Assembly (NCBI RefSeq): GCF_001189295.1
Contig: NZ_CP012159.1
Coordinates: 11,324,133-11,388,132 of the forward strand
DNA: 64,000 bases
Direction of reading: 5' to 3'
Source of the DNA: Chondromyces crocatus
Lineage (GTDB): Bacteria > Myxococcota_A > Polyangia > Polyangiales > Polyangiaceae
In this document: piece by piece, positions 19,529 to 27,971 of the stretch
Layout: each line of letters opens with the position of its first letter
Numbering within the stretch: position 1 is the stretch's first letter
Made by a program: the position numbers and the translations under genes
Notes under the pieces: model-generated
Databases searched by the model: none
What the model was told of the DNA's origin: nothing
Seen by the model: the letters and a program-made list of their open reading frames with translations, nothing else

Positions 19529-20353
19529 ATGAACCACTCGCTTCAGACCGCTTGCCTCTTCTTCGCGACCGCCTTCACCCTCGCCGGCTGCAACGTGGAA
19601 TTCGCGGGTGAGATCAAGCCGGCCACCCGCTACCAAGGCACGGCCGAGTCCGCCACGAACGCCTACAGCCCGGGTCTGCCAGTCCGCATCGTCAGCGCCA
19701 ATGGCGCCGTCGACGTGACGCGCGGGAGCGGCAACGACGTGAGAGCGACCTTCCGTCCGTTCGTGATGGGTGACGAGGACGCCGCAGCGCAGGCGCAGCA
19801 GCAGATGGAGCGGAACCTGAACTTCTCGGTCGGTGGTACTGGAGAGATCGTGATCGAGGTGGTGAAGGCGAACGGTAGCCCCACCACCCTGGGCGCCGAC
19901 ATCGAGGTCGCCCTGCCTCCCACGTTCGATGGCGAGTTCGAGGTGGTGCAGGACAACGGGAGCGTCGATGTCGACCTCTCCGGGACGAACGCACGCTCGA
20001 CCGTCATCGTCAGCGACAACGGCTCCATCGACGTGGTTGGAGCGCGAGGGCGGCTCGACGTGGAAACGGGCAATGGCAGCGTCGACGTGGCGGTCGCCTC
20101 GTGGGCGACCGCAGGCGCGAACGGCCGCGTCAGCTCGGGGAATGGCAGCATCACCTTCCAGGTCCCCGCCGCCACCAACGGGTCCCTGACCGTGACCACC
20201 CGGGGCACGATCACCGAGCAGAGCCTCCCGACCGACTGGGCAACGGCAGAGAACGAGTTCGGCAAGTCGTACACCATGGGAACGGGTGCTGGCGCCCAGG
20301 TCGACATCTCCAATGCCGACGGCCTCGGCGATGTCACCCTCATCGCCCGCTAG
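19529..20353 (+). CDS. Putative lipoprotein with beta-helical repeats (DUF4097-like)
   Basis: A 274-residue protein with a lipoprotein signal: hydrophobic segment then LAGC at about residue 20. The body is a series of short beta strands with repeated NGSVDV / DNGSIDV / NGSVDVAV turns about 20 residues apart, as in beta-helical DUF4097/adhesin-like proteins. The ATG at 19529 has AGAGGA upstream. A 155-base gap separates it from the RND pump, so it could have its own promoter, and a strong terminator at 20375-20414 follows. The likely location is the inner leaflet of the outer membrane or the periplasmic face. Function is unknown, and the family match is by pattern only. Confidence 0.75.
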   Translation: MNHSLQTACLFFATAFTLAGCNVEFAGEIKPATRYQGTAESATNAYSPGLPVRIVSANGAVDVTRGSGNDVRATFRPFVMGDEDAAAQAQQQMERNLNFSVGGTGEIVIEVVKANGSPTTLGADIEVALPPTFDGEFEVVQDNGSVDVDLSGTNARSTVIVSDNGSIDVVGARGRLDVETGNGSVDVAVASWATAGANGRVSSGNGSITFQVPAATNGSLTVTTRGTITEQSLPTDWATAENEFGKSYTMGTGAGAQVDISNADGLGDVTLIAR

Positions 20354-20374
20354 CCTCGTCAGAACACCGAAAAG

Positions 20375-20414
20375 AAAAGAGGCGAGCGCCGCGTTCCGGC
20401 ACTCGCCTCTTTTT
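20375..20414. terminator. Bidirectional intrinsic terminator
   Basis: An AAAAGAGGCGAGCGCC arm (20375-20390) pairs with 20399-20414 with only one G-T wobble and a short loop. It has A runs on one side and T runs on the other, so it can end the plus-strand lipoprotein transcript and the minus-strand transcript of the GPRPDR-repeat protein. Confidence 0.85.
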
Positions 20415-20468
20415 CATCAGCGGGCGAGCGTCTCCTGAGAGGAGACGCCAGCCGCCTTCAGCGCGACC

Positions 20469-22721
20469 TCATCCGCCGCTCGGCTCGTCGGAGTTCGACG
20501 CCGCAGCGCCTTCCTCTGCCGAGGCCTCGTCAGAGGCTTCGCCCTCTCCAGCCCCTTGAGGGACGCTCCCCATCGGCATGGGGATGCGGAGCTGCCCGCC
20601 TCCCTGCTGCGCCATCATCGCCAGCGCCTTGTTGAAGAACGAGGTCAGGAAGGGGATCTCCCGCGGCGGTGAAGTGATCAGACCGGCCTCGCGGATCGCG
20701 CGCGCCACGGCGAGCGCCCCGAGCGCCGCCGCGTCACCACGGCGGGCGCGCAGCGAGACCGCGCTGTCACGCATCCGCTCGGCGAACACGGCACGCACCT
20801 CCGGCGAGAAGAAGCGATCGGTGGCCGCCTCGATCTCCTCACGAAGGGCGGCATTCACCTTGGCAGGATCCTGCAGACCATCCGGCCCGAGCTTCTGGCC
20901 GAGCCCCTGCAGCGCCTCGTCCATCGCCTGCCGCGTCGGCAGCCAGCCACGGAACTCTGGCTCGTCGTGCAGCGCCAGCGACTTCGGCGCGTGCTCGGCG
21001 ACGAGCTCGGCGGTGATCTGCTCTTCCAGATCCGCCACCGGGTGCTTCGCCTCCACCTCGGCCGCCGTCTCCACCAGCTCCCGGCACCCTTCGAAGCCGA
21101 GGGGGATGACCTGCCCGGAGGTCGCGTTCTGCTTTCTGGCCTGCGCGATGCGGTGACGCGCCCAGGCCACGGGGACCGGCACCGGCGCCGTCCCCAAGCT
21201 CTCGAGGGCACGCGCGCGCCCCTCCTTGAGCTGCGAGCCGCTCAGCCAGCCGCTGCCTGCGTGCAGCACGCCGACGCCCTCCCGCACGATGACCTCGGCG
21301 ATGTGGTATCGCCCGCTCGCCTCGCGACGGGTCACCGTCACGGCCGAGGTGCCCGTGGCATCCGGCGGCAGCAGCGTGGCCTCCTCGGCGCCCGAGCGGT
21401 CGTCCGCGAGGCGCACCACCCGGGGGCGGCTCGGGATCGACACACCACGCGCTTTCAGGATGTTCAGCGCACGACGCGCCGTCTTGCGCGCAGAAGCCGG
21501 GGTGTCGTCCGCTTCTGCAGCCGCGGCGACCGCCTCGACGTTGCTCTTCGCGGCCCAGGCCTCGACCAGCGCGCTCCCCGACTCCCCTGCCCCGCGCAGC
21601 GCCTCGACGGCCTGCTCCCAGCCAGCGGAGAGCAGCTCGGCGTCGAACTCTCGCGGTGCCTCCGCCTGCGCGGTCGGAGCGTCGGCGCCCTTCGACTTGC
21701 TGACGGAGGCCTGCTTGGCCTTGGTCTTCGCGGCGAGGGCTTCCTTCGGCGTCAGCGCCGGCTTGTTGCTCCCCTGCTGCTGCACCACCTTTGCCGCGGG
21801 GAGCGTGAAGATCAGGTGCGACGGACGTGACGGCTTGCTGTCCTTGGGCTTCTCGCCGGTCGCTGCAGGCCCGGTCACGGTGATGATGCGTGACGGCTCC
21901 TTGGCAGGAGCCGGTCGCCCCTGCGCCTTTGCGGCAGCGTCGCCGGGCTGCCCAGGACGCGGCCCACGGTCCGGACGAGGTCCACGATCCCCGAACGCTC
22001 CGCGCTCCGGACGCGGCCCACGGTCCGGACGCGGCCCACGATCCCCGAACGGACGCGGCCCACGATCGGGGCGCGGTCCACGATCGGGACGCGGCCCACG
22101 GTCCGGTCGCGGCCCTTCACCCCCCTCTTGAGGGAGCGACCGCGCCTGCTCTCCGCCGGGACGCGGCCCACGGTCTGGTCGCGGCCCACGATCGGGGCGC
22201 GGCCCACGGTCCGGTCGCGGTCCACGATCTCCGAACGGACGCGGCCCACGGTCCGGACGCGGTCCACCAGACGCCCCCGCCGGCGGCCTGGGAGCGCGGT
22301 AATCTCGCACCCTCGGCGCCGCAGCAGCCCCAGCAGCTGCGTCACCACCCTCCGTGGGCGGCGCAGCAGAAGCCTCGTCCAGCGTCGGCCGACGCCGGGG
22401 CGCGATGGCGTCCAGCAGCGAGCCCTGGGACTCCTGAGGAGCCTTCGCAGGGCGCGCCGCGCCTTGACCTTCCGGCTCCCCTGCACCGCCCTCGTCAGCG
22501 CGACGTGTGCTCGCCGACCGCACGACCCGACGCGCCTTCGGACGATCGGCGTCGTCACCTTCGGCACCAGCTTGCGCGGGTGCTTCCGCCTTGTTCTGAG
22601 ACTCCGCCGCAGCGGGCGCCTCCGCCGTGTCGCGAGGCGCCTTCGCGGCCTCGTCTGCCTGGGGCCGGGGCTCCGTGCTCTCCGCCCTCGTCGTGCTCTC
22701 GCTCTGTTCTCTCGTGCTCAT
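20469..22721 (-). CDS. Unknown protein with GPRPDR low-complexity repeats
   Basis: A 750-residue protein I do not recognise. Residues 1-150 are acidic/Ala-rich and disordered. Residues 153-257 are tandem RGPRPD repeats interrupted by FGD and a short Glu/Gln spacer, resembling RGG-type RNA-binding or phase-separating tails. Residues about 260-370 are Lys/Ala/Pro-rich, and the remaining 380 residues look folded and mostly helical with no known catalytic motif. No signal peptide or membrane helix is present. The ATG overlaps the ridA stop by four bases (ATGA), so translation is probably coupled to ridA. An RNA- or nucleoid-associated role is only a guess from composition. Confidence 0.8.
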   Translation of the reverse strand: MSTREQSESTTRAESTEPRPQADEAAKAPRDTAEAPAAAESQNKAEAPAQAGAEGDDADRPKARRVVRSASTRRADEGGAGEPEGQGAARPAKAPQESQGSLLDAIAPRRRPTLDEASAAPPTEGGDAAAGAAAAPRVRDYRAPRPPAGASGGPRPDRGPRPFGDRGPRPDRGPRPDRGPRPDRGPRPGGEQARSLPQEGGEGPRPDRGPRPDRGPRPDRGPRPFGDRGPRPDRGPRPERGAFGDRGPRPDRGPRPGQPGDAAAKAQGRPAPAKEPSRIITVTGPAATGEKPKDSKPSRPSHLIFTLPAAKVVQQQGSNKPALTPKEALAAKTKAKQASVSKSKGADAPTAQAEAPREFDAELLSAGWEQAVEALRGAGESGSALVEAWAAKSNVEAVAAAAEADDTPASARKTARRALNILKARGVSIPSRPRVVRLADDRSGAEEATLLPPDATGTSAVTVTRREASGRYHIAEVIVREGVGVLHAGSGWLSGSQLKEGRARALESLGTAPVPVPVAWARHRIAQARKQNATSGQVIPLGFEGCRELVETAAEVEAKHPVADLEEQITAELVAEHAPKSLALHDEPEFRGWLPTRQAMDEALQGLGQKLGPDGLQDPAKVNAALREEIEAATDRFFSPEVRAVFAERMRDSAVSLRARRGDAAALGALAVARAIREAGLITSPPREIPFLTSFFNKALAMMAQQGGGQLRIPMPMGSVPQGAGEGEASDEASAEEGAAASNSDEPSGG
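21951..22265 (-). repeat. In-frame minisatellite encoding RGPRPD repeats
   Basis: An array of 18-21 base units (CGCGGCCCACGGTCCGGA-like) encodes residues 153-257 of the unknown protein. It comes in two blocks separated by a non-repeat spacer encoding GGEQARSLPQEGGE. The units are nearly identical at DNA level, which indicates recent expansion or homogenisation. Confidence 0.85.
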
Positions 22722-23122
22722 CTGGAGGCTCCCCGGGAGGTGGGAACGTGGGCAACCATGTCGATCTCGACGGCCGCGCCTTTCGGCAACGCCGCCACCT
22801 GCACCGTCGCCCGCGCGGGAGGCACGTTGCCCACGACCTCCCCGTAAACTCGGTTCACGACGGCAAAATCATTCATGTCGAGGAGATAGATCGTGGTCTT
22901 GACCACGTCATCCCACCCGGCGCCTGCAGCGGCGAGGACCTCGTTCAGGTTCTTCACCACCTGCTGGGTCTCAGCCTCGATGCCTCCGGTGACGAGCTCA
23001 CCCGTGGAGGGATCGATGGGGACCTGGCCGCTGAAAAAGACAAAGTCGCCGGCGCGCACGGCCTGCGAATAGGGCCCGATGGCGCGGGGGGCGCGCTCGG
23101 ACGTGATGGCGGTCTTGGACAC
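22718..23122 (-). CDS. ridA: RidA / YjgF enamine-imine deaminase
   Basis: A 134-residue RidA protein, which hydrolyses reactive enamine/imine intermediates released by PLP enzymes. Family signatures are in order: IGPYSQAV, FFSGQVPIDP, a TGE turn, NLNEVLAAAG, VNRVYGE and PPARATVQV with the conserved Arg, then VEIDMVA. The GTG at 23122 is preceded by GGGAGGT six bases upstream and gives the family length. A longer upstream frame would add about 67 non-conserved residues. The gene overlaps the start of the GPRPDR-repeat protein by four bases and follows recR by 115 bases. Confidence 0.93.
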   Translation of the reverse strand: MSKTAITSERAPRAIGPYSQAVRAGDFVFFSGQVPIDPSTGELVTGGIEAETQQVVKNLNEVLAAAGAGWDDVVKTTIYLLDMNDFAVVNRVYGEVVGNVPPARATVQVAALPKGAAVEIDMVAHVPTSRGASR

Positions 23123-23237
23123 GTTGACCTCCCAGACTCGGAATACCCGCTCTTCTGACCTGCGGTGAGTCGCGTCGCGGTCCCTGGACCGCTTCCCGTG
23201 TTCGCGCATGTACCATGATCCCGGCACAGCAAGCGAT

Positions 23238-23897
23238 TCACCCGAAGCTCTTACGCCCTTCGATGGCCCTGCCCAGGGTGACCTGGTCCGCAAACTCCAG
23301 ATCTCCTCCGTGCGGCACGCCACTTGCGATCCTGGTTACTTGAATCCCCATGGCGCCCAGCTCACGGGCCAGCAAGAGCGCGGTGGCCTCCCCGTCGACC
23401 GACGGCGGCGTGGCGACCAGCACCTCGCGGACCGGCTCGTCGGCATCCTGGAGCCGCGCCCGAAGCGCCCCCAGGGGTAGATCCTCGGCGCCGATGCCCT
23501 CCAGAGGAGAGAGCAGGCGACCCAGAACGAAATAACGGCCCCGCATGGCACCGCTGCGCTCGATGGCCAGCAGATCCTGGACGCGCGCCACGATGCAGAG
23601 CAGCGCCCCGTCACGCCGCGAATCCAGACAGATCCCGCAGCGCGTCCGCCCGTCTTCGCCCACCTCGGCGATGTTGTTGCAGCGCTCGCAGGGTCGCACG
23701 TGATCCCGCAAGGCCGCGAGTTCCTTCCCCAGCTCACGCGCCGTCCCCTCGTCGGGGGTCGTGGTCAAGAAGAGCGCATACCGCTGGGCCGTCTTCTCTC
23801 CGACCCCCGGCAGCCGGGCCAGCAACTGAGCGACCCGCCCTAGCCGCGCTGGCAAGGCGCCACGGGAGATCGTTCCGAACTCACCACCTCGGCTCAT
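23238..23897 (-). CDS. recR: Recombination protein RecR
   Basis: A 219-residue RecR, the toroidal clamp that with RecO/RecF loads RecA at single-strand gaps. The helix-hairpin-helix is LPGVGEKTAQRY (29-40). The zinc finger Cys are 70, 73, 87 and 90. The Toprim domain follows, with the C-terminal family signature ASGVPHGGDLEFADQVTL. It starts at ATG 23897, 66 bases downstream of the ybaB stop on the same strand, reproducing the classic ybaB-recR pair. Confidence 0.96.
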   Translation of the reverse strand: MSRGGEFGTISRGALPARLGRVAQLLARLPGVGEKTAQRYALFLTTTPDEGTARELGKELAALRDHVRPCERCNNIAEVGEDGRTRCGICLDSRRDGALLCIVARVQDLLAIERSGAMRGRYFVLGRLLSPLEGIGAEDLPLGALRARLQDADEPVREVLVATPPSVDGEATALLLARELGAMGIQVTRIASGVPHGGDLEFADQVTLGRAIEGRKSFG

Positions 23898-23963
23898 AGT
23901 CCTGAAAGGTGCACCAGGATTGAATCTGCAGACGCTTGGAGGAGAGAGGTGCGCAAGGGAGGA

Positions 23964-24287
23964 TCAGGAGTGCATGCCAGGGATTTTGATGCCCCCGGTG
24001 ACCTTGGCGATCTCTGCCTCTACATGCTTGTCCGCCGCGTCGAGGGCCGAGTTGGCTGCGGCGACCACGGCGTCGAAGGCCAGCTCCGCCCCCTCGCTGG
24101 CGAGGAACTCCGGGTCGATCGTGATCTTGCGGAGCTTGCCCTCGCAGGAGACGGTGACGCTCACCTTGTCCCCGGCAGCGCCGGCGCTCATCTCGTGGTC
24201 CTTCAGCCCGGCCCGGACCTCGTCGATCTTGCGCTGCATGCGCGCCGCCTGACGGACCAGCTCGTTCATTCCACCGCGGAATTGCAT
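23964..24287 (-). CDS. ybaB: YbaB/EbfC nucleoid-associated protein
   Basis: A 107-residue small DNA-binding protein of the YbaB/EbfC family. MQFRGGMNELVRQAARMQRK is the typical N-terminal helix, and the central strand region VSVTVSCEGKLRKITIDPE is conserved. The ATG at 24287 gives the family length and has GGAAAG upstream; a longer frame to 24377 is not conserved. It is upstream of recR and divergent from dnaX. In many bacteria dnaX, ybaB and recR are co-directional, so dnaX is in the opposite orientation here. Confidence 0.94.
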   Translation of the reverse strand: MQFRGGMNELVRQAARMQRKIDEVRAGLKDHEMSAGAAGDKVSVTVSCEGKLRKITIDPEFLASEGAELAFDAVVAAANSALDAADKHVEAEIAKVTGGIKIPGMHS

Positions 24288-24507
24288 GTTCTTTCCGGCA
24301 GGGTATGCCGTGAACCGGCCGCGCTGCAACCCCGCAGACCGGCGTTGAGGCGACCCGAGACGCACCCCGCGGACCACGACGAAGAAACCGACGTGGCAAG
24401 ACCTGGAGGATGAGGGGAATGAGGAGCATCACGGCGGCTCCCAGCGCGCTGTGCCGACACCAGCGACCAGCGACGCGCCCGCAAGAAGATGCTAGTGCGG
24501 TGCGCCT
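24288..24507. promoter_or_regulatory. Divergent promoter region (ybaB-recR / dnaX)
   Basis: This 220-base gap lies between the divergent ybaB and dnaX starts and must drive both transcripts. I see no confident sigma-70 pair and no operator repeat. Confidence 0.4.
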
Positions 24508-26895
24508 ATGAGCTACGTCGTCCTCGCCCGAAAGTGGCGCCCACAATCCTTCGAGGATCTGGTCGGTCAGGACCACGTATCGACGACGCTCGGGAACGCC
24601 ATCGCCCGCGGCCGGGTGGCTCACGCCTTCCTGTTCACCGGGGTCCGCGGCGTCGGAAAGACCACGAGCGCCCGCATCCTCGCCAAGGCGCTCAACTGCG
24701 TCCACGGCCCGACCGCGAAGCCTTGCCAGCAGTGCGCGCCGTGCACCGAGATCACCGTCGGCGCCGACGTCGACGTGCAGGAGATCGACGGCGCCAGCTA
24801 CAACGGCGTCGACGAGGTCCGCAAGCTCCAGGAGAGCCTGCCGTACCGACCCGCGCGCGACCGCTTCAAGATCTTCATCGTGGACGAGGTCCACATGCTC
24901 TCGAACGCCGCGTGGAACGCCTTCCTCAAGACGCTCGAAGAGCCCCCTCCCCACGTCAAATTCATCTTCGCCACGACCGAGGTCCACAAGGTCCCCGTCA
25001 CCATCCTGAGCCGCTGCCAGCGCTACGACTTCAAGCTCCTCAGCGCCCAGACCATCGCGGCGCGCCTGCGCTACGTGCTGGAACAAGAGGGGATCCCCGC
25101 CGAGGACGGGGCAGTCAAGGCCATCGCCCGCGAGGCCGCGGGCAGCATGCGCGACGCCATGAGCCTGCTCGACCAGGTGATCGCCTGGGTCGGCGTCAGC
25201 GGTGACCAGATCACCACCGACGGCGTCGCCAAGGTGCTCGGCGTCGCCGACCGGGAGATCCTCCACCGCCTCGCCGAGGCCCTCGTGGACGGCGATCCCG
25301 CCGTGTGCTTGCGCATCGTCGGCGACATCGCCAAGGAGGGGTACGACCTGCCGCACGTGGCCCGCGACATCCTCGCGCACCTGCGCGACCTCGTGGTGGC
25401 GCGCGTCTGCGAGGACCCGGGCCCTCTTCTCGACCTCGCCGACGCCGAGATCGCCGACATGAAGGCGCTGGCCGCAAAGGCGGACCCGGACGATCTCACA
25501 CGGCTGCACCAGGGCTTCTCGCGTGCCTTCGACGACATCGCCCGGAGTGGGCAGCCTCGCGCATCGCTCGAGATGGCCCTCGTCCGCCTGGCGCGACGCC
25601 CGCCGCTCGTCCCCGTCGACGACCTCTTGCGACGCCTCGGCGAGCTCGATCGACGCATCAACGGCGGCGGCGGCAGCGGCCCTGGCCCCGCTGGCGGCCC
25701 CCCCCGTCCACCACAACGCCCGGGGGGCGCACCGCCGCCTCAGGGTGCCCCTCGACGGAGCGCAGCCCCGGCCGGAGAGAGCCGGGTCGCGCGGAGCCCC
25801 GCTGGAGAGGGAACGGAGGGACGGGCCGCCGAACCACCACCAGCCGCGCCCTCCCCACCACCAGCCCCTCAAGCTCCCACGGCGCGCGGCGCCTCGTCAC
25901 CTCCGCCGCCGATGGCCCCCGCACACGCGGCTCCCACGGCGCACGCGGCTCCCACGGCGCACGCCGCCCCCGCTGCGTACACAACCGCGACCGCACGCGC
26001 GGCGCACGCCGCCCCCGCTGCGCATGCCGCTCCCTCAGCGCACGCGTCTCCGAGCGCCCATACGGCTCCCGCCGTGCAGAATGGAGCGGCGCGCGCCCCC
26101 CTCCCTGCGTTCGTGGCTCCCCCCTTCAAGGAGCCTCCGACCAGCCCTTCCCAGCGCCCTGTCTTCAAGGAGCCGCCCGCCAACGGCGTCGTCAGGCCGA
26201 ACTTCTCCGAACCTGCCCCGACCAGCACGCCCTCTCGGCCGAACTTCTCCGAACCTGCCTCGGGCGCCCCTGTCACCCGGCCGAGCTTCTCCGACCCCCT
26301 CCCTCACGGCGGCCCAGGACAGGGCAGCCCTGGACGCCCCAACTTCCCCGAGCCTGCGCCTGCTCCGGGGGGCCCTGTTCGTTCGAACTTCCAGGAGCCA
26401 TCGACGCTGGTCTCCGGTCCAGCCCCCACCGCCCCCTGGGCGGAGAAGATCGCCCCCCCACCCGCGCTACCCGAAGGCGTCGACCTCGCAGCCTGCCGCA
26501 CCATCCTCGATTTCGTCCGGGCCCAGCGACCACCTCTCGCCTCGTTCCTCGAACGCGCCGCCATCCTCGCGCTCGGCCCCGAGCGCACCGTGTTCGGCTT
26601 CCCCACCAGCGAGTCGATCGCCTTCGCGCACGCCAGCGACCCCGCGGCGCGCCAGATCCTCTCCAACGCTTTGCGCGCCCACTTCGGGACGCCTGTCGAG
26701 GCCGAGTACGAGACGCTCCCGGCCGGCAGCCAGGCGGTCACCATGGCGCAGATCTACAGCGCCGAAGACCGAGCCCGCCACAACGCCCGCCTCCGCGCCG
26801 TCGCAGCGCACCCGCTCGTCGTCGCCGCCGTGGAAGTCCTCGGCGCAGAGCTGCGCGACATCCAGCTCCCTCCCGACCCGCCCCCCGAGCGCTGA
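24508..26895 (+). CDS. dnaX: DNA polymerase III subunit gamma/tau
   Basis: A 795-residue clamp-loader ATPase. The N-terminus (MSYVVLARKWRPQSFEDLVGQ) is canonical. Walker A is GVRGVGKTT (45-53), the zinc module Cys are 64, 73, 76 and 79, Walker B is IVDEVHMLS, and the sensor-1/arginine region TTEVHKVPVTILSRCQRYDF is intact. After the AAA+ domains and collar (to about residue 385), roughly 260 residues are Pro/Ala-rich linker with AHAAPT repeats and later F-x-EP units (FKEPP, NFSEPA). A C-terminal tau-like domain follows. An eight-C run (25698-25705) lies at the linker start, but both alternative frames stay open for more than a kilobase, so a short gamma form by frameshifting there is not supported. 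Confidence 0.95.
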   Translation: MSYVVLARKWRPQSFEDLVGQDHVSTTLGNAIARGRVAHAFLFTGVRGVGKTTSARILAKALNCVHGPTAKPCQQCAPCTEITVGADVDVQEIDGASYNGVDEVRKLQESLPYRPARDRFKIFIVDEVHMLSNAAWNAFLKTLEEPPPHVKFIFATTEVHKVPVTILSRCQRYDFKLLSAQTIAARLRYVLEQEGIPAEDGAVKAIAREAAGSMRDAMSLLDQVIAWVGVSGDQITTDGVAKVLGVADREILHRLAEALVDGDPAVCLRIVGDIAKEGYDLPHVARDILAHLRDLVVARVCEDPGPLLDLADAEIADMKALAAKADPDDLTRLHQGFSRAFDDIARSGQPRASLEMALVRLARRPPLVPVDDLLRRLGELDRRINGGGGSGPGPAGGPPRPPQRPGGAPPPQGAPRRSAAPAGESRVARSPAGEGTEGRAAEPPPAAPSPPPAPQAPTARGASSPPPPMAPAHAAPTAHAAPTAHAAPAAYTTATARAAHAAPAAHAAPSAHASPSAHTAPAVQNGAARAPLPAFVAPPFKEPPTSPSQRPVFKEPPANGVVRPNFSEPAPTSTPSRPNFSEPASGAPVTRPSFSDPLPHGGPGQGSPGRPNFPEPAPAPGGPVRSNFQEPSTLVSGPAPTAPWAEKIAPPPALPEGVDLAACRTILDFVRAQRPPLASFLERAAILALGPERTVFGFPTSESIAFAHASDPAARQILSNALRAHFGTPVEAEYETLPAGSQAVTMAQIYSAEDRARHNARLRAVAAHPLVVAAVEVLGAELRDIQLPPDPPPER
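25921..26060 (+). repeat. AHAAP-coding repeats in the dnaX linker
   Basis: Degenerate 18-36 base units built on ACGCGGCTCCCACG / ACGCCGCCCCCGCTGCG encode AHAAPT/AHAAPA repeats in the disordered linker between the ATPase part and the C-terminal domain. They end before the FKEPP/NFSEPA repeat zone. Confidence 0.7.
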
Positions 26896-26921
26896 ACCGC
26901 AAACGCCGAGCGCGCTCGATC

Positions 26922-27971
26922 TCAGAACGCGCCCAGCACGTACAGGCCGCCCCCGTTTGATCCCACGGATGGCACCAGCCTCGCCTTCTCGTACGCCGCC
27001 CCCACAGGTTGCGACGAGCGACCCGACAGCAGGAGCATCGTCACCCCAGCGCCCACCGCGGCCACACCGACCCCGATGCCGATCGTGGAGACCAGGGCCT
27101 TCGTCTCCGCGGCGTCGATCTCGCCCCGCCCCGCCGGCGTGCAGCGCTTCGCTGGACAGAGCGCCGGATCGTCTTCCGCGCGGCTCGCCTGCCCTGCCGC
27201 CAGCCCTCCGAAGACCGCACCGACCCCCACCGCGGCGACCCCCACCGCGCCCACCACGAAGCCGGCAGTCCACAACCCACCGCGCCCGACGCTGGCATCG
27301 GCGCCCGCATCGCTCGACGAAGCGCCTCCCTTCTCCGACGACCCCTCGGGGAGGGGCAGGAGCGCCGGAACCACCACCGTCTTTCGATCGGCGACCTCAC
27401 CGACCTTCACCATCACCGACCAGGCCGCATACCCAGGTGCAGAGGCCGCGATGACGAGCTCCCCCGGATCGACCGGGATCGGCGTCCCGAGGGCCGCCGC
27501 CGGCAGCGCCTGATCGTTCTTCCGGATCACCATCCCTGGCGTCGGCGTCGCATCGACCCGGAGCCAGGACAGCTTCGGCGAAAGCGCCTCGATGTGTTCC
27601 TTCGCAAAGGCCTCACGCGCCTCGTGACCATCCCGCTTCGACGCGAACATCACCTCCTTGAACTGGAGGGACGCCGTCGCCGTCTTGCCGATCGCCTCGT
27701 TACAGAGGGCGAGGTTCAGCAAGGTCCCCGTCCCAGGGCGGAGCTGGAGGCTCTCCTGGAACTTCGGACATGCCTCGGGGAACCGCTGCGCTTCCATGAG
27801 TCTCCGCCCTTCTTCGAAGAGCGTCTGCGCCAGCACCTCCGACTCGACGTTCCGGGTCGCAGGCTCCGCAGCGGCCGGCGCTGCATGCAGAAGCGCACAA
27901 CCTGAAAGGAGAGCCAGGAAGACGAGAGACCTGGGACGCTTCGGGGTGTGCTGGTGCATGACGGAGCTCAC
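26922..27971 (-). CDS. TPR/PEGA-type exported membrane protein, partner of the kinase
   Basis: A 349-residue protein with an N-terminal hydrophobic signal (about 14-36), a TPR-like helical region (about 45-115: EEGRRLMEAQRFPEACPKFQESLQL), a beta-sandwich segment resembling PEGA domains (about 135-185), and two hydrophobic helices (about 232-262 and 305-330) around a CPAKRC loop. This architecture is common beside Ser/Thr kinases in myxobacteria. The GTG at 27971 overlaps the kinase stop by four bases; an ATG at 27959 is the alternative start. Its role is probably envelope signalling or scaffolding downstream of the kinase, an inference from coupling. It converges with dnaX, with only 26 bases between the stops. 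Confidence 0.8.
   Translation of the reverse strand: MSSVMHQHTPKRPRSLVFLALLSGCALLHAAPAAAEPATRNVESEVLAQTLFEEGRRLMEAQRFPEACPKFQESLQLRPGTGTLLNLALCNEAIGKTATASLQFKEVMFASKRDGHEAREAFAKEHIEALSPKLSWLRVDATPTPGMVIRKNDQALPAAALGTPIPVDPGELVIAASAPGYAAWSVMVKVGEVADRKTVVVPALLPLPEGSSEKGGASSSDAGADASVGRGGLWTAGFVVGAVGVAAVGVGAVFGGLAAGQASRAEDDPALCPAKRCTPAGRGEIDAAETKALVSTIGIGVGVAAVGAGVTMLLLSGRSSQPVGAAYEKARLVPSVGSNGGGLYVLGAF

Noticed and set aside
21951..22265. Possible CRISPR-like array
   Set aside because: The units are contiguous, in frame and encode RGPRPD. There are no unique spacers of regular length and no cas genes.
25698..25705. Eight-C run in dnaX as a programmed frameshift or slippage site making gamma
   Set aside because: Both alternative frames stay open for more than a kilobase after the run, so a shift would not give a short gamma product. 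No stimulatory stem or slippery A tract is seen.
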